From NCBI GenBank assembly GCA_030153605.1, contig JASKLO010000005.1, positions 18,129 to 82,128 on the forward strand: a stretch of 64,000 nucleotides of DNA, read 5' to 3'. The notes below the pieces were generated by a model. The model searched no databases, was not told the origin of the DNA, and saw nothing but the letters and a program-made list of their open reading frames with translations. Of this stretch, positions 52,719 to 62,191 are shown one piece after another. A program made the translations under genes and the position numbers. Source of the stretch: Thermosipho sp. (in: thermotogales). Lineage in GTDB: Bacteria > Thermotogota > Thermotogae > Thermotogales > Fervidobacteriaceae. How positions within the stretch are numbered: the stretch's first letter is position 1; each line of letters opens with the position of its first letter.

Positions 52719-52732
52719 GTAACATATGTTAC
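52719..52732. promoter_or_regulatory. 14-bp perfect palindrome upstream of DUF438/PAS gene
   Basis: GTAACATATGTTAC; adjacent second palindrome TTTCAATTGAAA at 52703-52714. Confidence 0.5.
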
Positions 52733-52760
52733 GTAAAAAGATTTAAATTTTTTCTATAAA

Positions 52761-52792
52761 AAACCCCCCATTTTTGTTCGATTGGGGGGAAA
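52761..52792 (-). terminator. Terminator of copper operon
   Basis: Minus strand TGGGGGG stem partner CCCCCCA followed by GTTTTTTAT T-run. Confidence 0.8.
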
Positions 52793-52819
52793 ATTTGACA
52801 AGCTATTAAGTTTTTTTAA

Positions 52820-53026
52820 TTATATTTCTTTTACTTCAGTGACTGGATAATCTATATCTGAAAGTTTTTCTTTAACTACTTCAAGATTTTCGGTTGAAAT
52901 TACCACAGATTTTTCATCCAAATTAATTTCAAAATCCTTTTCACCTAATTCTTCAAGTGCATTTCTAATTCTCATAACACAGTGATTACACGACATATCA
53001 GGTACTTTTAATACGTATTTACCCAT
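52820..53026 (-). CDS. Heavy-metal-associated (HMA) domain copper chaperone
   Basis: YVLKVPDMSCNHCVMRIRNALEEL. Confidence 0.93.
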   Translation of the reverse strand: MGKYVLKVPDMSCNHCVMRIRNALEELGEKDFEINLDEKSVVISTENLEVVKEKLSDIDYPVTEVKEI

Positions 53027-53028
53027 AC

Positions 53029-53232
53029 CTACACCTCCTTTAAAAGTTGTTCTAATTCTTTCAGAGAATCTGCAACGATTGCATTTCCATTTTTAACAAC
53101 AAAATACTTTTTTTCTTTGCAACAAAATTCACATTTATCTACACATTCTTCAACTACATATTCTTTATCTTTTAAAAGTAATATGATTTTTTCAAATTCT
53201 TTAACGTGTTTACATACCCTGAACATACTCAA
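53029..53232 (-). CDS. Small Cys-rich protein (DUF1450/thioredoxin-like-ferredoxin-like cysteine pattern)
   Basis: MSMFRVCKHVKEF...EECVDKCEFCCKEKKYFVVKNGNAIVADSLKELEQLL. Confidence 0.65.
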   Translation of the reverse strand: MSMFRVCKHVKEFEKIILLLKDKEYVVEECVDKCEFCCKEKKYFVVKNGNAIVADSLKELEQLLKEV

Positions 53233-53246
53233 AACCTCCTTTAGGA

Positions 53247-53471
53247 TTAATTATTTTTAGTTAAAATTTCTTTTTTTCTTAAATATTCTTCTTCAGATAT
53301 TTCTCCTTTTGCAAGTTTTTCATTTAAAATTTTAAATGCTGATTCATTATGATTAATAGAAGCTTTTATGAATTTATATCCAAAATATATAATCAATACA
53401 AAAACAAATAATCCTATTGTACTTCCAAACCATCCACCGAACCATCCAAATGGGCTCCAAAACCAACACAT
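53247..53471 (-). CDS. SHOCT domain membrane protein
   Basis: Trp/Gly-rich N-terminus, one TM, FKILNEKLAKGEISEEEYLRKKEIL. Confidence 0.82.
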   Translation of the reverse strand: MCWFWSPFGWFGGWFGSTIGLFVFVLIIYFGYKFIKASINHNESAFKILNEKLAKGEISEEEYLRKKEILTKNN

Positions 53472-53510
53472 AATTTCACCTCCAAGAAAGTAAATTAAAA
53501 AAATCTTATT

Positions 53511-55702
53511 TTAAGAGCAGCAGGCTAATTTTTTCTTTTTTGTAATAAATGTTTTGTTATAACTTTTTAAATTTATCTTTGAAGAATTTAAAATTACAGT
53601 GATTGAGCTAAATGCCATAGCTGCTTCTGCAATTGCTGGATGTAATAACCCCATCATTGCTAATGGAATTGCAATTAAGTTATAAAAGAAAGCCCAAAAT
53701 AAATTCTGTTTAATGACTCTGAAAGTTAATCTTGAAATTTGAATTGCATCAACAATTTTAGAAATTCCTTCTTGAGTAATTATAATGTCTGCGTTGTCAA
53801 TCGCTAAATCTGTTCCAGTCCCGATAGCAACACCTACATCTGCTCCTTTGAGAGCTGCTGCATCATTCATGCCATCTCCTACCATCAAAACCTTGCTACC
53901 TTCTGCTTGATATTTTCTAATGATATCTAATTTTTCATGAGGTTTAACTTGAGCATATACTGTTTCAATTCCAACCTGCTTTGCAACTAAATTAGCGGTT
54001 CTTTCGTTATCACCTGTTACCATAACTGGTCTGATACCCATTTCTTTAAGAAGTTTTATCGCGCTAAATGAATCAGGTCTTATTGGATCAACGATCCCTA
54101 AGTATCCAATAGATTTTCCATTTTTTCTAACTTCAACCACTGTATAACCTAAATCGAGTATTTTTGAGTATTTTGAATAATCAAGTGGTTTTCCAATAAA
54201 ATATTCTTCTCCATTAAAAATTGCAAAGATACCTTCTCCGCTTTTTTCTTCAATGTTTTCAATATCAATATAATCATTGGATAATTCAGAAATTGCTTTA
54301 GCTAATGGATGGTTAGAGTTTTTTTCAATTGAAGCAACAATTTTTAATAGGTCATTGCTTAAATTGTGTTCAACAACTTTTGGGTGTCCTTCTGTAATTG
54401 TGCCTGTTTTATCCATCAATACTGTTTTTACTTCTTTCATTGTTTGAATGGCTTCAGCATTTCTAATCAATAATCCTTTTTTTGCAGCTAACCCTGTTCC
54501 TGTAATTAATGCCATGGGTGTGGCTAGCCCCAAAGCACAAGGACATGCTATAACAATTGTGGCAACAAAAACAAAAATCGCAAAAGAGAGTGGATCGTTA
54601 GTATTTAATATCCATGGTAAGTATTCTCTGGCATTTTCTATAAAAGGATAAAACTTGTCAAAGCCAAAATACCAAAAAATTCCACTGAAAATGGCTAACA
54701 AAATTATTGTAGGTACAAACCAATTTGTAATTCTATCAGCTAATGCTTGAATAGGTACTTTAGCTCCTTGTGCTTCTTGAATTAACTCTATCATTTTTGA
54801 TAAGAAAGTGTCTCTACCTACTTTTGTTGTTTTAATTTTAATAACCCCGGTAAGATTGAGTGAACCTCCTATAACTTCATCACCTATCTTTTTTTCTACA
54901 GGCATTGATTCGCCACTAATCATAGATTCATCAATTCCAGAGATGCCTTCAATAATTTCACCATCTACTGGTATTCTTTCACCAGGTTTGACAAGTACTA
55001 CCATTCCTTCCTTTATTGCTTCTATTGGCAGAAAAATTTCCTCTCCATTAACTAAAATTCTTGCTTCTTTTGCTTGAAGTTTTAATAGATTCTTTATTTC
55101 TTTACTAGCTTTATCTCTTAAATAAGATTCAATAAATCTTCCAAGCAAATGAAATGAAATTATCATAGTTGCTATTGCGCCAAAAGAAGATATATGAATT
55201 CCAAAAAGAGATAAAACGGTAGTTAGCCAGGCGGTAATAGAACCAAAGAAAATCAAAGTATCCATATTAGTATGTTTATGAGTTAGTGCAATCCATGCAC
55301 CTCTTATAGTATCTCTTCCCGCATAAAATATTACAATTGCACCAAAAATCATCTCAATGAAAGAGAAATAGGGTACTTTTTGAAAAAACATGTTAATTAT
55401 CATTAAAATTGAAACTGGAATTGTAAAAATAAGAGAAATAATAAGATTTTTTTTGATCCTTTTAAACCTTTTTTCTTCAACTAGTTCAGCGGGTTCTTCA
55501 GAAATACCATAGCCAACACTTTCAACTATTTTTCTAATCTTTTCAAGGTCGACATTTTTGCCAACGACAAACCCAGTATTTGTAGCAAGATTGACTGCTG
55601 CAAATTTAATATCACCGGATTTAAGTAATGCTTTTTCAATTGTTCTTGCGCAATTGGCACACGTCATTCCTGTAATTGTGAAAGATTTTTTTCTTCAGCC
55701 AT
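53511..55702 (-). CDS. copA: Copper-translocating P-type ATPase CopA with apparent N-terminal frameshift
   Basis: CPCALGLATP, DKTGTITEG, GDGMNDAAAL, HMA GMTCANC. SD AGAGGTGA and ATG at 55702 (MAEEK...) lie one frame off from the HMA frame; 7-A tract at 55686-55692 marks the shift. Confidence 0.85.
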
Positions 55703-55723
55703 AATTAAATCACCTCTAAACAT

Positions 55724-55996
55724 TTAAACAATCTTATTGAGATATTCAATAACTTGTTCAAGTTCTTTTATTTTAATGTTTATTTCTTCAGGATCTTTCG
55801 ATAAAGCAGCTTTTTTAACGCAATGTTCAAGGTGTGAATTTAATATTTCAACGTTTGCTTTCTTTAAAAGAGAAATAGCTGCCAAAATCTGCTTTGAAAT
55901 ATCTATGCAGTATCTATCTTCTTCTACCATTTTTATAACAGCTTCTACCTGACCTCTAGCATTTTTCAAGAGTTGTAAGCTTTTACTTCTGTCCAT
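55724..55996 (-). CDS. csoR: CsoR/DUF156 family copper-sensing repressor
   Basis: LKNARGQVEAVIKMVEEDRYCIDISKQILAAISLLKKANVEILNSHLEHCVKKA (C-H-C ligands). Start at MDRSKSL. Confidence 0.93.
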   Translation of the reverse strand: MDRSKSLQLLKNARGQVEAVIKMVEEDRYCIDISKQILAAISLLKKANVEILNSHLEHCVKKAALSKDPEEINIKIKELEQVIEYLNKIV

Positions 55997-56012
55997 TAAT
56001 ACACCTCCCCTG

Positions 56013-56039
56013 ATACCCCCGCCCTCTACCGGGGGGTAT
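56013..56039. promoter_or_regulatory. Candidate CsoR operator
   Basis: ATACCCCCGCCCTCTACCGGGGGGTAT: GC-rich inverted repeat (ATACCCCC / GGGGGGTAT) directly upstream of csoR in an AT-rich context. Confidence 0.75.
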
Positions 56040-56113
56040 AATAATAATAACACAAGTTATACCTTTTGTAAATAATTGAATTTTAAAATATATTATGGTA
56101 ATATAAAACCTGA

Positions 56114-56203
56114 GGAGGCGTGCACCGAACTGGCTAAGGGGCCGGTCTCGAAAACCGGTGGGCAGTAATGCCCTTGTGGGTTCGAGTCCCACCGCCTCCG
56201 CCA
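56114..56203 (+). tRNA. tRNA-Ser (anticodon CGA), CCA encoded
   Basis: GGAGGCG/CGCCTCC acceptor stem, CCGGT-CTCGAAA-ACCGG anticodon arm, long variable arm, GGGTTCGAGTCCC T-arm, GCCA end. Confidence 0.95.
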
Positions 56204-56206
56204 AAA

Positions 56207-56230
56207 AGCGGGCAAAAGCCCGCTTTTTTT
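56207..56230 (+). terminator. Terminator after tRNA-Ser
   Basis: GCGGGC-AAAA-GCCCGC then T7. Confidence 0.9.
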
Positions 56231-56553
56231 GATTGAAAAGGAAAATATGCATAAGAAAAATATCATACACTAAAATTATGATATTTTAATAGTTGAAATT
56301 ATAAAAAATAGGAAATGATGTTTTGAAAAAGAGCAACAGATTTATTAGTCGTTTAAGGTGGGGAGTCGATGAAAAAACTGGGTATTTGTTAACGCTTAAA
56401 CATAATAACTGTTATGGTTTTGGGAAAGTTTTTTAATATAAAATCAAAAGGTTTGGAATATAGTAAACAAACATCCAAACGAATTTTGAAAAATAGATTT
56501 TAAGAAAGTCAAAATCTTCTTGTTTAGTTTATCTTTAAAATCTAAAAAATATA

Positions 56554-57015
56554 CTAGTTATAAAATAACACTTTCTTGATCATTTCAGGTTCAAGCCTAA
56601 ACTTTGATCCCTTTCCTTGTAAAAAATGGTGTTTTTCGAGAAGATGAATTGATAAATCACTGTATAATATGGATTCATTATTCTTAAGATTTTTCACAAC
56701 AGCTACTTTTTTTCTAAAAATACCATCTTCAAAAGGGCAGGGTAGAAATCCTCTTGCTTCATACACAAATATTTCTAAAATTCCATGTCTAATTGGTTCT
56801 CCCAATCCTTTTTCTCCTATTTCAAGTATTTCTTTCATCTTTTTAGCAACTGTTTCGAAATCAAGTCCCAAAGATGCCATTTTTTCTTCATCTTGCATAA
56901 TTATATCAACTATATTTCTATCGTCTTCACCTAAAAAACCTTCAGCAGTTATTACACCTGGTTTCATGTTTTCTTGCGCTTTAATCATTTCGGGTGTCAT
57001 TTTCATATTTTTCAC
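56554..57015 (-). CDS. Conserved-looking hypothetical protein in the Nqr gene cluster
   Basis: 153 aa ORF immediately after nqrF, same strand; no family recognised. Confidence 0.75.
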   Translation of the reverse strand: MKNMKMTPEMIKAQENMKPGVITAEGFLGEDDRNIVDIIMQDEEKMASLGLDFETVAKKMKEILEIGEKGLGEPIRHGILEIFVYEARGFLPCPFEDGIFRKKVAVVKNLKNNESILYSDLSIHLLEKHHFLQGKGSKFRLEPEMIKKVLFYN

Positions 57016-57019
57016 CTAC

Positions 57020-58123
57020 CTATGCAAATTTATCATAGTAAACATCTTTTACTCCATGTTCATTTAGTAATTTTTCACAAGCATTAATCATGCCAGGACT
57101 TCCACATAGATATCCTTCTTTTTCAGTATCTTTATCAATCACATTTTCCAAATATTTAACCATTACATCTGTTATAAGTCCTACTTCACCATCCCATTTT
57201 TCGGGTTCTAATGGTTCTGACAGAGCTGGTATAAAATGGAATTTATCCCATTTTTTTTCAAGGTCTTTAAATAGATCAACATAAAATAGATCTTTTTCAG
57301 TTCTTGCACCAAAGAAGTACCATACATTCCTGTTGGTTATTCCTCTCTCATACATATCAAATATAATTGATTTTATCGGAGCCATACCAGATCCACCTGC
57401 AACACAAATCATATCCGCATTGGTATCCCTTAAATAAAAATCCCCAAATGGCCCAATTATTTCTAGGGTATCATTTTCCTTTAAGTAATTGTGGACGTAA
57501 GTTGTTGCTATACCACCGGGTACAAGTCTAATTAATAACTCTATTTCATCTTTTTTACTTGGGGTTGAAGCTATTGAATAAGCCCTTTGTGTTGGTTGTT
57601 TTATTTTTTCATAGGGTGGTATTACAACTTGAACATATTGCCCAGCTTTAAAGTTTATTTCTTCAGGAAGTTTGATTTTGACTTCTTTTATATCATGAGT
57701 TACATTTCTTAATGAAACAACTTTACCTGCAAGTTTTTTAACATTAAATAATTCTTCTGGAAGAACTATTTTGAGATCCTTTTTTACCTTAATTTGGCAA
57801 GATAATCTTATGTTTTCTTTTATCTCATCTTTTGACATGTAAGGCAATTCGGTGGGAAGGTATTCTCCCACATCGCTTAATACTTTTACTTTACATGCGC
57901 CACAACTTCCTCTTCCTCCACAAGCAGATGGAATAAAAATATTTTGTGATGCAAGAGTGAAAAGAAGTGGTGTTCCACCTTTTACTTTTAACTTTTTCTT
58001 TCCGTTATTTATATCTATTTCGACTTCTCCATAGTTATTAACTATAGCATCTACTATTACAATCAATGCCGATAAAACAGAAGAAATTATTCCAACTATT
58101 AAAGGCGCAAGCCATAAATTCAT
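57020..58123 (-). CDS. nqrF: Na+-NQR subunit F
   Basis: N-terminal TM, 2Fe-2S CGGRGSCGACKVKV...LSCQ, FAD/NAD domain RAYSIASTP, YLCGSPGMINA. Confidence 0.94.
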   Translation of the reverse strand: MNLWLAPLIVGIISSVLSALIVIVDAIVNNYGEVEIDINNGKKKLKVKGGTPLLFTLASQNIFIPSACGGRGSCGACKVKVLSDVGEYLPTELPYMSKDEIKENIRLSCQIKVKKDLKIVLPEELFNVKKLAGKVVSLRNVTHDIKEVKIKLPEEINFKAGQYVQVVIPPYEKIKQPTQRAYSIASTPSKKDEIELLIRLVPGGIATTYVHNYLKENDTLEIIGPFGDFYLRDTNADMICVAGGSGMAPIKSIIFDMYERGITNRNVWYFFGARTEKDLFYVDLFKDLEKKWDKFHFIPALSEPLEPEKWDGEVGLITDVMVKYLENVIDKDTEKEGYLCGSPGMINACEKLLNEHGVKDVYYDKFA

Positions 58124-58133
58124 ATAATCACCC

Positions 58134-58727
58134 CTATTGAACGTTTATCATTCCGGCAAAACCCATGAAGGCCATTGCCATAATTCCAATGGTTATAAGT
58201 GTAATTCCAACCCCTTTTAAAGGAGCTGGAACAGGAGCTTTATCAACTTTCATCCTGATTGCACCAAGAAGAACTATTGCAAGCCACCAACCCAAACCAG
58301 ATCCTAGGCCAAAAAATACAGATTGTAGAAGGGTGTAATTTCTAAGTTGCATAAATAATGCTACACCCAATATTGCACAATTAACAGTTATTAATGGAAG
58401 AAAAATGCCAAGGCTTATGTATAAATTTGGAGATATTCTATCAATTAACATTTCCAGAATTTGAACCACAGCGGCAATAACTATAATGTAGATAATGTAC
58501 CTTAAATATTCTATTTGGAAAGGAATAATAATATATTTTTCAACAATCCAGTTCAGGGCTGTTGTCACTGTCATTACCATGGCAACCGCCATACCTAGGC
58601 CATTTGAAGATTTTAAATTTTTAGAAATAGATATAAAAGAACACATTCCTAAAAAGTTTGAAAGCAAGATGTTACTTGTAAAAATTGAAGCAAAAAATAA
58701 AACTAAAGGATTTATATTAGGACTCAT
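58134..58727 (-). CDS. nqrE: Na+-NQR subunit E
   Basis: FFASIFTSNILLSNFLGMCSFIS, NCAILGVALFM; position in cluster. Confidence 0.92.
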   Translation of the reverse strand: MSPNINPLVLFFASIFTSNILLSNFLGMCSFISISKNLKSSNGLGMAVAMVMTVTTALNWIVEKYIIIPFQIEYLRYIIYIIVIAAVVQILEMLIDRISPNLYISLGIFLPLITVNCAILGVALFMQLRNYTLLQSVFFGLGSGLGWWLAIVLLGAIRMKVDKAPVPAPLKGVGITLITIGIMAMAFMGFAGMINVQ

Positions 58728-59335
58728 TTAGCTCCCTCCTTTTTAAACCCTTTAACAATCCAAATAAATATTGCAAGCATAAAAAAGGCGCTTGGTGGCA
58801 TAATCATAATAGTCCAATTTACAAAGTTTTCAGGCATTACTCTATATCCAAAAATTGTTCCAAAACCTAGAAGTTCTCTGAAAAAAGCAATTGCAACCAA
58901 GACAATCATATACCCCAAACCACTTGTAATACCATCCCAGAATGAAATTATTGGATCGTTCGATTGAGCAAATGCTTCTGCTCTTCCCATAATAATACAG
59001 TTTGTAATTATAAGTCCAACATACGGCCCAAGTGCTTTACTAACATCTGGAAGATATGCTCTTAAAATAATATCAACAATGATGACGTAGAATGATATAA
59101 TCAAAACTTGCGTCATCATTCTTACTTTGCTTGGAATAAGATTTTTGAGTAATGATACAGTAAGATTTGAAAATCCCGTAACAAGCATAACACCAATAGT
59201 CATAATCAAGGTGTTTTTAAGGTTATTAGTAACTGCGAGAGTAGAACATATACCAAGAACGAGAACAAAAACAGGGTTTTCATACCATGTATTTTTCAAA
59301 AATACCTCTTTATATTTTTTGCCCATATTACTCAC
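58724..59335 (-). CDS. nqrD: Na+-NQR subunit D
   Basis: NPVFVLVLGICSTLAVTNNLKNTL, ITNCIIMGRAEAFA. Confidence 0.92.
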   Translation of the reverse strand: MSNMGKKYKEVFLKNTWYENPVFVLVLGICSTLAVTNNLKNTLIMTIGVMLVTGFSNLTVSLLKNLIPSKVRMMTQVLIISFYVIIVDIILRAYLPDVSKALGPYVGLIITNCIIMGRAEAFAQSNDPIISFWDGITSGLGYMIVLVAIAFFRELLGFGTIFGYRVMPENFVNWTIMIMPPSAFFMLAIFIWIVKGFKKEGAK

Positions 59336-59930
59336 CCCTCAAAGCTTTTCTTATTTCTGCAAGCGAGTTATTAACAATCTGGATAAAGAATTTTGAGGTT
59401 AATGTTGCACCAGTTATTGCATCAACTGAAGAATTATCCTTGTCTTTATCACCTAGTTCTTGTGTATTAACTAGTTTAATTTCACCTTTTATTTTTTCAT
59501 TTTTAAATTGATTTTTAAACCAATTTTCTTCTATTCTTCCACCAAGGCCTGGAGTTTCGTTATGTGAAATTATGTCTATTCCTATTATTCTATCAACATT
59601 TTCATTAACACATATTACTCCATTAATTGTTCCCCATAGACCATTTCCAGAAAAAACATAGGCGTATACCTTCTCACCATTAACTGTTGAAACGTAAAAT
59701 TTTAATCCACCTAATTCAATTTCTTTTACAGTTGAATTAAATATTTCTAGGGCATCTTTTTCATCTTTATATTCAATTCCCATGGAATTTAGAACGGCAC
59801 TTATTTTTGAAAATTTTTGATTTTCAACGATTTTATCATATGTAAGAAAATTAATATAAGACAAAATTAGAACAAAAACAAAAGAAACGACAAATGTAAA
59901 AATTATAGTATATAATTTTTTTTCTTTCAT
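59328..59930 (-). CDS. nqrC: Na+-NQR subunit C
   Basis: GLWGTINGVICVN, HNETPGLGGRIEENWF, SVDAITGATLTS FMN site. Confidence 0.93.
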   Translation of the reverse strand: MKEKKLYTIIFTFVVSFVFVLILSYINFLTYDKIVENQKFSKISAVLNSMGIEYKDEKDALEIFNSTVKEIELGGLKFYVSTVNGEKVYAYVFSGNGLWGTINGVICVNENVDRIIGIDIISHNETPGLGGRIEENWFKNQFKNEKIKGEIKLVNTQELGDKDKDNSSVDAITGATLTSKFFIQIVNNSLAEIRKALRGE

Positions 59931-60817
59931 TTTTTCACCTTCTTTGTCAGGTGATCAAGCAATGGTGCAAATGTATTGCCCAAAAGTACCGCAAAGCTTG
60001 TACCTTCTGCAAAAAGCGAAAATGTCCTTATTAAAACTATAGATACTCCAATTATTATTCCATATATATACTGAGCTTTCGAGTTTTTAGGAGCCGTAAT
60101 TGGATCAGTAGCTATAAATACTGATACGAATAATAAGCTACCTGACAAAAGTGCAAATAAAGTTGGAGGAGCTGAGGGAATAAATAAATCAAACATAAAA
60201 GTTAAAAATGCAGCACTTAGAATAGTAGAAACGATTATTTTCCAGCTAGCTGTTTTTGTAATTATTAAATAAATTGCTCCAATAAAAATTAAGAAAATTG
60301 CTCCTTCTCCGAAAGACCCTGCTCTAAAACCAAAAAATAAATCTTTAAGATTTGTCAATTTTCCAGAATCAAATAATGAAAGAGGGGTAGCAGATGTTAC
60401 AGCGTCGAGGCCGAGAGATCCTAGCTTTGGAAGCATCCAACCTTTGGTCATAAATGAAGGAAATGCAATATAAACAAACAAACGACCAGTTATTGCAGGA
60501 TTAAATACGTTTCTACCAAAACCACCATATACTTCTTTTGCAAAAACTACTCCAAATATTATGCCTATTACAGCAATCCACCAAGGAGTAAGTGGGGGTA
60601 ATGACAATGTATACAACATACATGTTACTAAAACGGCTTCAGAAACCTTTTTATTTTTCCTTTTTTCAAATATATATTCAGCTAAAATACCAAAAGAAAA
60701 AACAAAAATACTTAACCAAATAAGTCGTAAACCATAGAAAAGAAAAGAATAAATGTAAATTGGTAGTAAAGCATACAAAACTCTTCTCATCATAACCTGT
60801 TTTTGAAATAGAGCCAT
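59927..60817 (-). CDS. nqrB: Na+-NQR subunit B
   Basis: GGFGRNVFNPAITGRLF, DAVTSATPLSLF FMN site, PITAPKNSKAQYIYG. Confidence 0.92.
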   Translation of the reverse strand: MALFQKQVMMRRVLYALLPIYIYSFLFYGLRLIWLSIFVFSFGILAEYIFEKRKNKKVSEAVLVTCMLYTLSLPPLTPWWIAVIGIIFGVVFAKEVYGGFGRNVFNPAITGRLFVYIAFPSFMTKGWMLPKLGSLGLDAVTSATPLSLFDSGKLTNLKDLFFGFRAGSFGEGAIFLIFIGAIYLIITKTASWKIIVSTILSAAFLTFMFDLFIPSAPPTLFALLSGSLLFVSVFIATDPITAPKNSKAQYIYGIIIGVSIVLIRTFSLFAEGTSFAVLLGNTFAPLLDHLTKKVKK

Positions 60818-61412
60818 TATACCACTCCCTGTTTACAATTAAAAATTTCATTTATTTAAATTTTACCATTTTTTGCAAAGTTAAAAAAATTTTCTAGTTA
60901 TAGAAATTTTCAAGTGTCTATAAAGTATTTTTAGTTAAACGCCCAAGTATATCTAAAATAAAAGATAAAGCACTTATTTAATTAATAATAATTAATAACA
61001 AGTTTAAATGATTTTCTAATAAAGCAGAAGAGCAACTGTTAGTAATTATGATATTAGTCATCATTAAAATAATATGAGTAGCTTCAAAAATATCAGATAT
61101 TATGCTATATTTCAAAAAGTTGAGTTAAAATAAAAAATATAATATTTTAATGTATTTATGTCTGCAATGCTGTTAAATTTTTTTCGGAGCAAACCATAAA
61201 CTTGTCTTAAAGAAGAAATAATCAGAACAAACCAAAAAACAGCTACTGATTTAATATTTTTCTTTGTAATTATTGTAGTATAATTAAGTAGATTATAACT
61301 AATTATATTTGAAAAAAGTCTACTAAGAGATTTTAGAAAATCAGTATTTGTTTTATTAATTTTCTGATAAAATTTGTATGATTGTTTACAATTTTTTTAT
61401 TGGAGGAGAAAT

Positions 61413-61958
61413 ATGAAAGAAAAAAAGGTTAAAAGCGAAGATATTTTTAAAGGAGTTTTATTGCATTTAAAGAAAGATGAAGTTTTACTTCAAAATGGTA
61501 GATATAGCACTCGTGAATATGTTCTTCATCCTGGAGCAGTTGCAATTGTTCCCGTAAATGAGAACAATGAAGTTGTTTTTGTAAGACAATTTAGATATCC
61601 TATAGGCCAAGATCTATTAGAAATACCTGCAGGTAAATTTGATTCTCCCGATGAAGATCCTTTAGAATGTGCAAAAAGAGAGTTAAAAGAGGAAACAGGC
61701 TTTAGTGCTGATAAATTTATATACATGGGATATATATTTACAACTCCTGGTTTTTCTAATGAAATTATTCACCTTTATCTTGCACTGGATTTACAAAAAG
61801 GAGAAATGAAACCTGATGATGACGAAATTATTGAACTTGAATTTAAAAATTTAGATCAGGCTCTAAAAGAATGCATTGAAGGTAAAATAACGGATGCCAA
61901 GACGATTGCAGGAATTTTTAAGGCTTATTTTTATTTGAAGAGTATCGAGGAGGGATGA
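61413..61958 (+). CDS. NUDIX hydrolase (ADP-ribose pyrophosphatase-like)
   Basis: GKFDSPDEDPLECAKRELKEETGFSADKF Nudix box; start at MKEKKVKSED with GGAGGA SD. Confidence 0.94.
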   Translation: MKEKKVKSEDIFKGVLLHLKKDEVLLQNGRYSTREYVLHPGAVAIVPVNENNEVVFVRQFRYPIGQDLLEIPAGKFDSPDEDPLECAKRELKEETGFSADKFIYMGYIFTTPGFSNEIIHLYLALDLQKGEMKPDDDEIIELEFKNLDQALKECIEGKITDAKTIAGIFKAYFYLKSIEEG

Positions 61959-61959
61959 T

Positions 61960-62160
61960 ATGAAGTTAATATCAAATGTGTTTTTCATTTCCGCTGTGAT
62001 TTTTTTAGCCGGTTCTTTGATATTTTTTGAAATCGGAATGAGAGCAATGAGGAAAAAAATCGAAGAAAAAGAAAAGAAAAGCACAAAAATAGCCATAAAA
62101 TTATTAATTGTTAGTGGAATATTATTTGGAATATCTGGTGTTTTAGCCTTTTTTGCTTAA
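61960..62160 (+). CDS. Small two-TM hypothetical protein
   Basis: 66 aa with two hydrophobic segments, follows the NUDIX gene directly and ends before a terminator. Confidence 0.65.
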   Translation: MKLISNVFFISAVIFLAGSLIFFEIGMRAMRKKIEEKEKKSTKIAIKLLIVSGILFGISGVLAFFA

Positions 62161-62166
62161 ATAATA

Positions 62167-62191
62167 AAGGAGGGTGTGCACCCTCCTTTTT
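62167..62191. terminator. Bidirectional terminator
   Basis: AAGGAGGGT-GTGC-ACCCTCCTTTTT. Confidence 0.9.

Noticed and set aside
55983-56270. 95-aa ORF (AVGLEPTRALLPTGFRDRPLSQFGAR)
   Set aside because: Antisense translation of tRNA-Ser; a familiar spurious protein.
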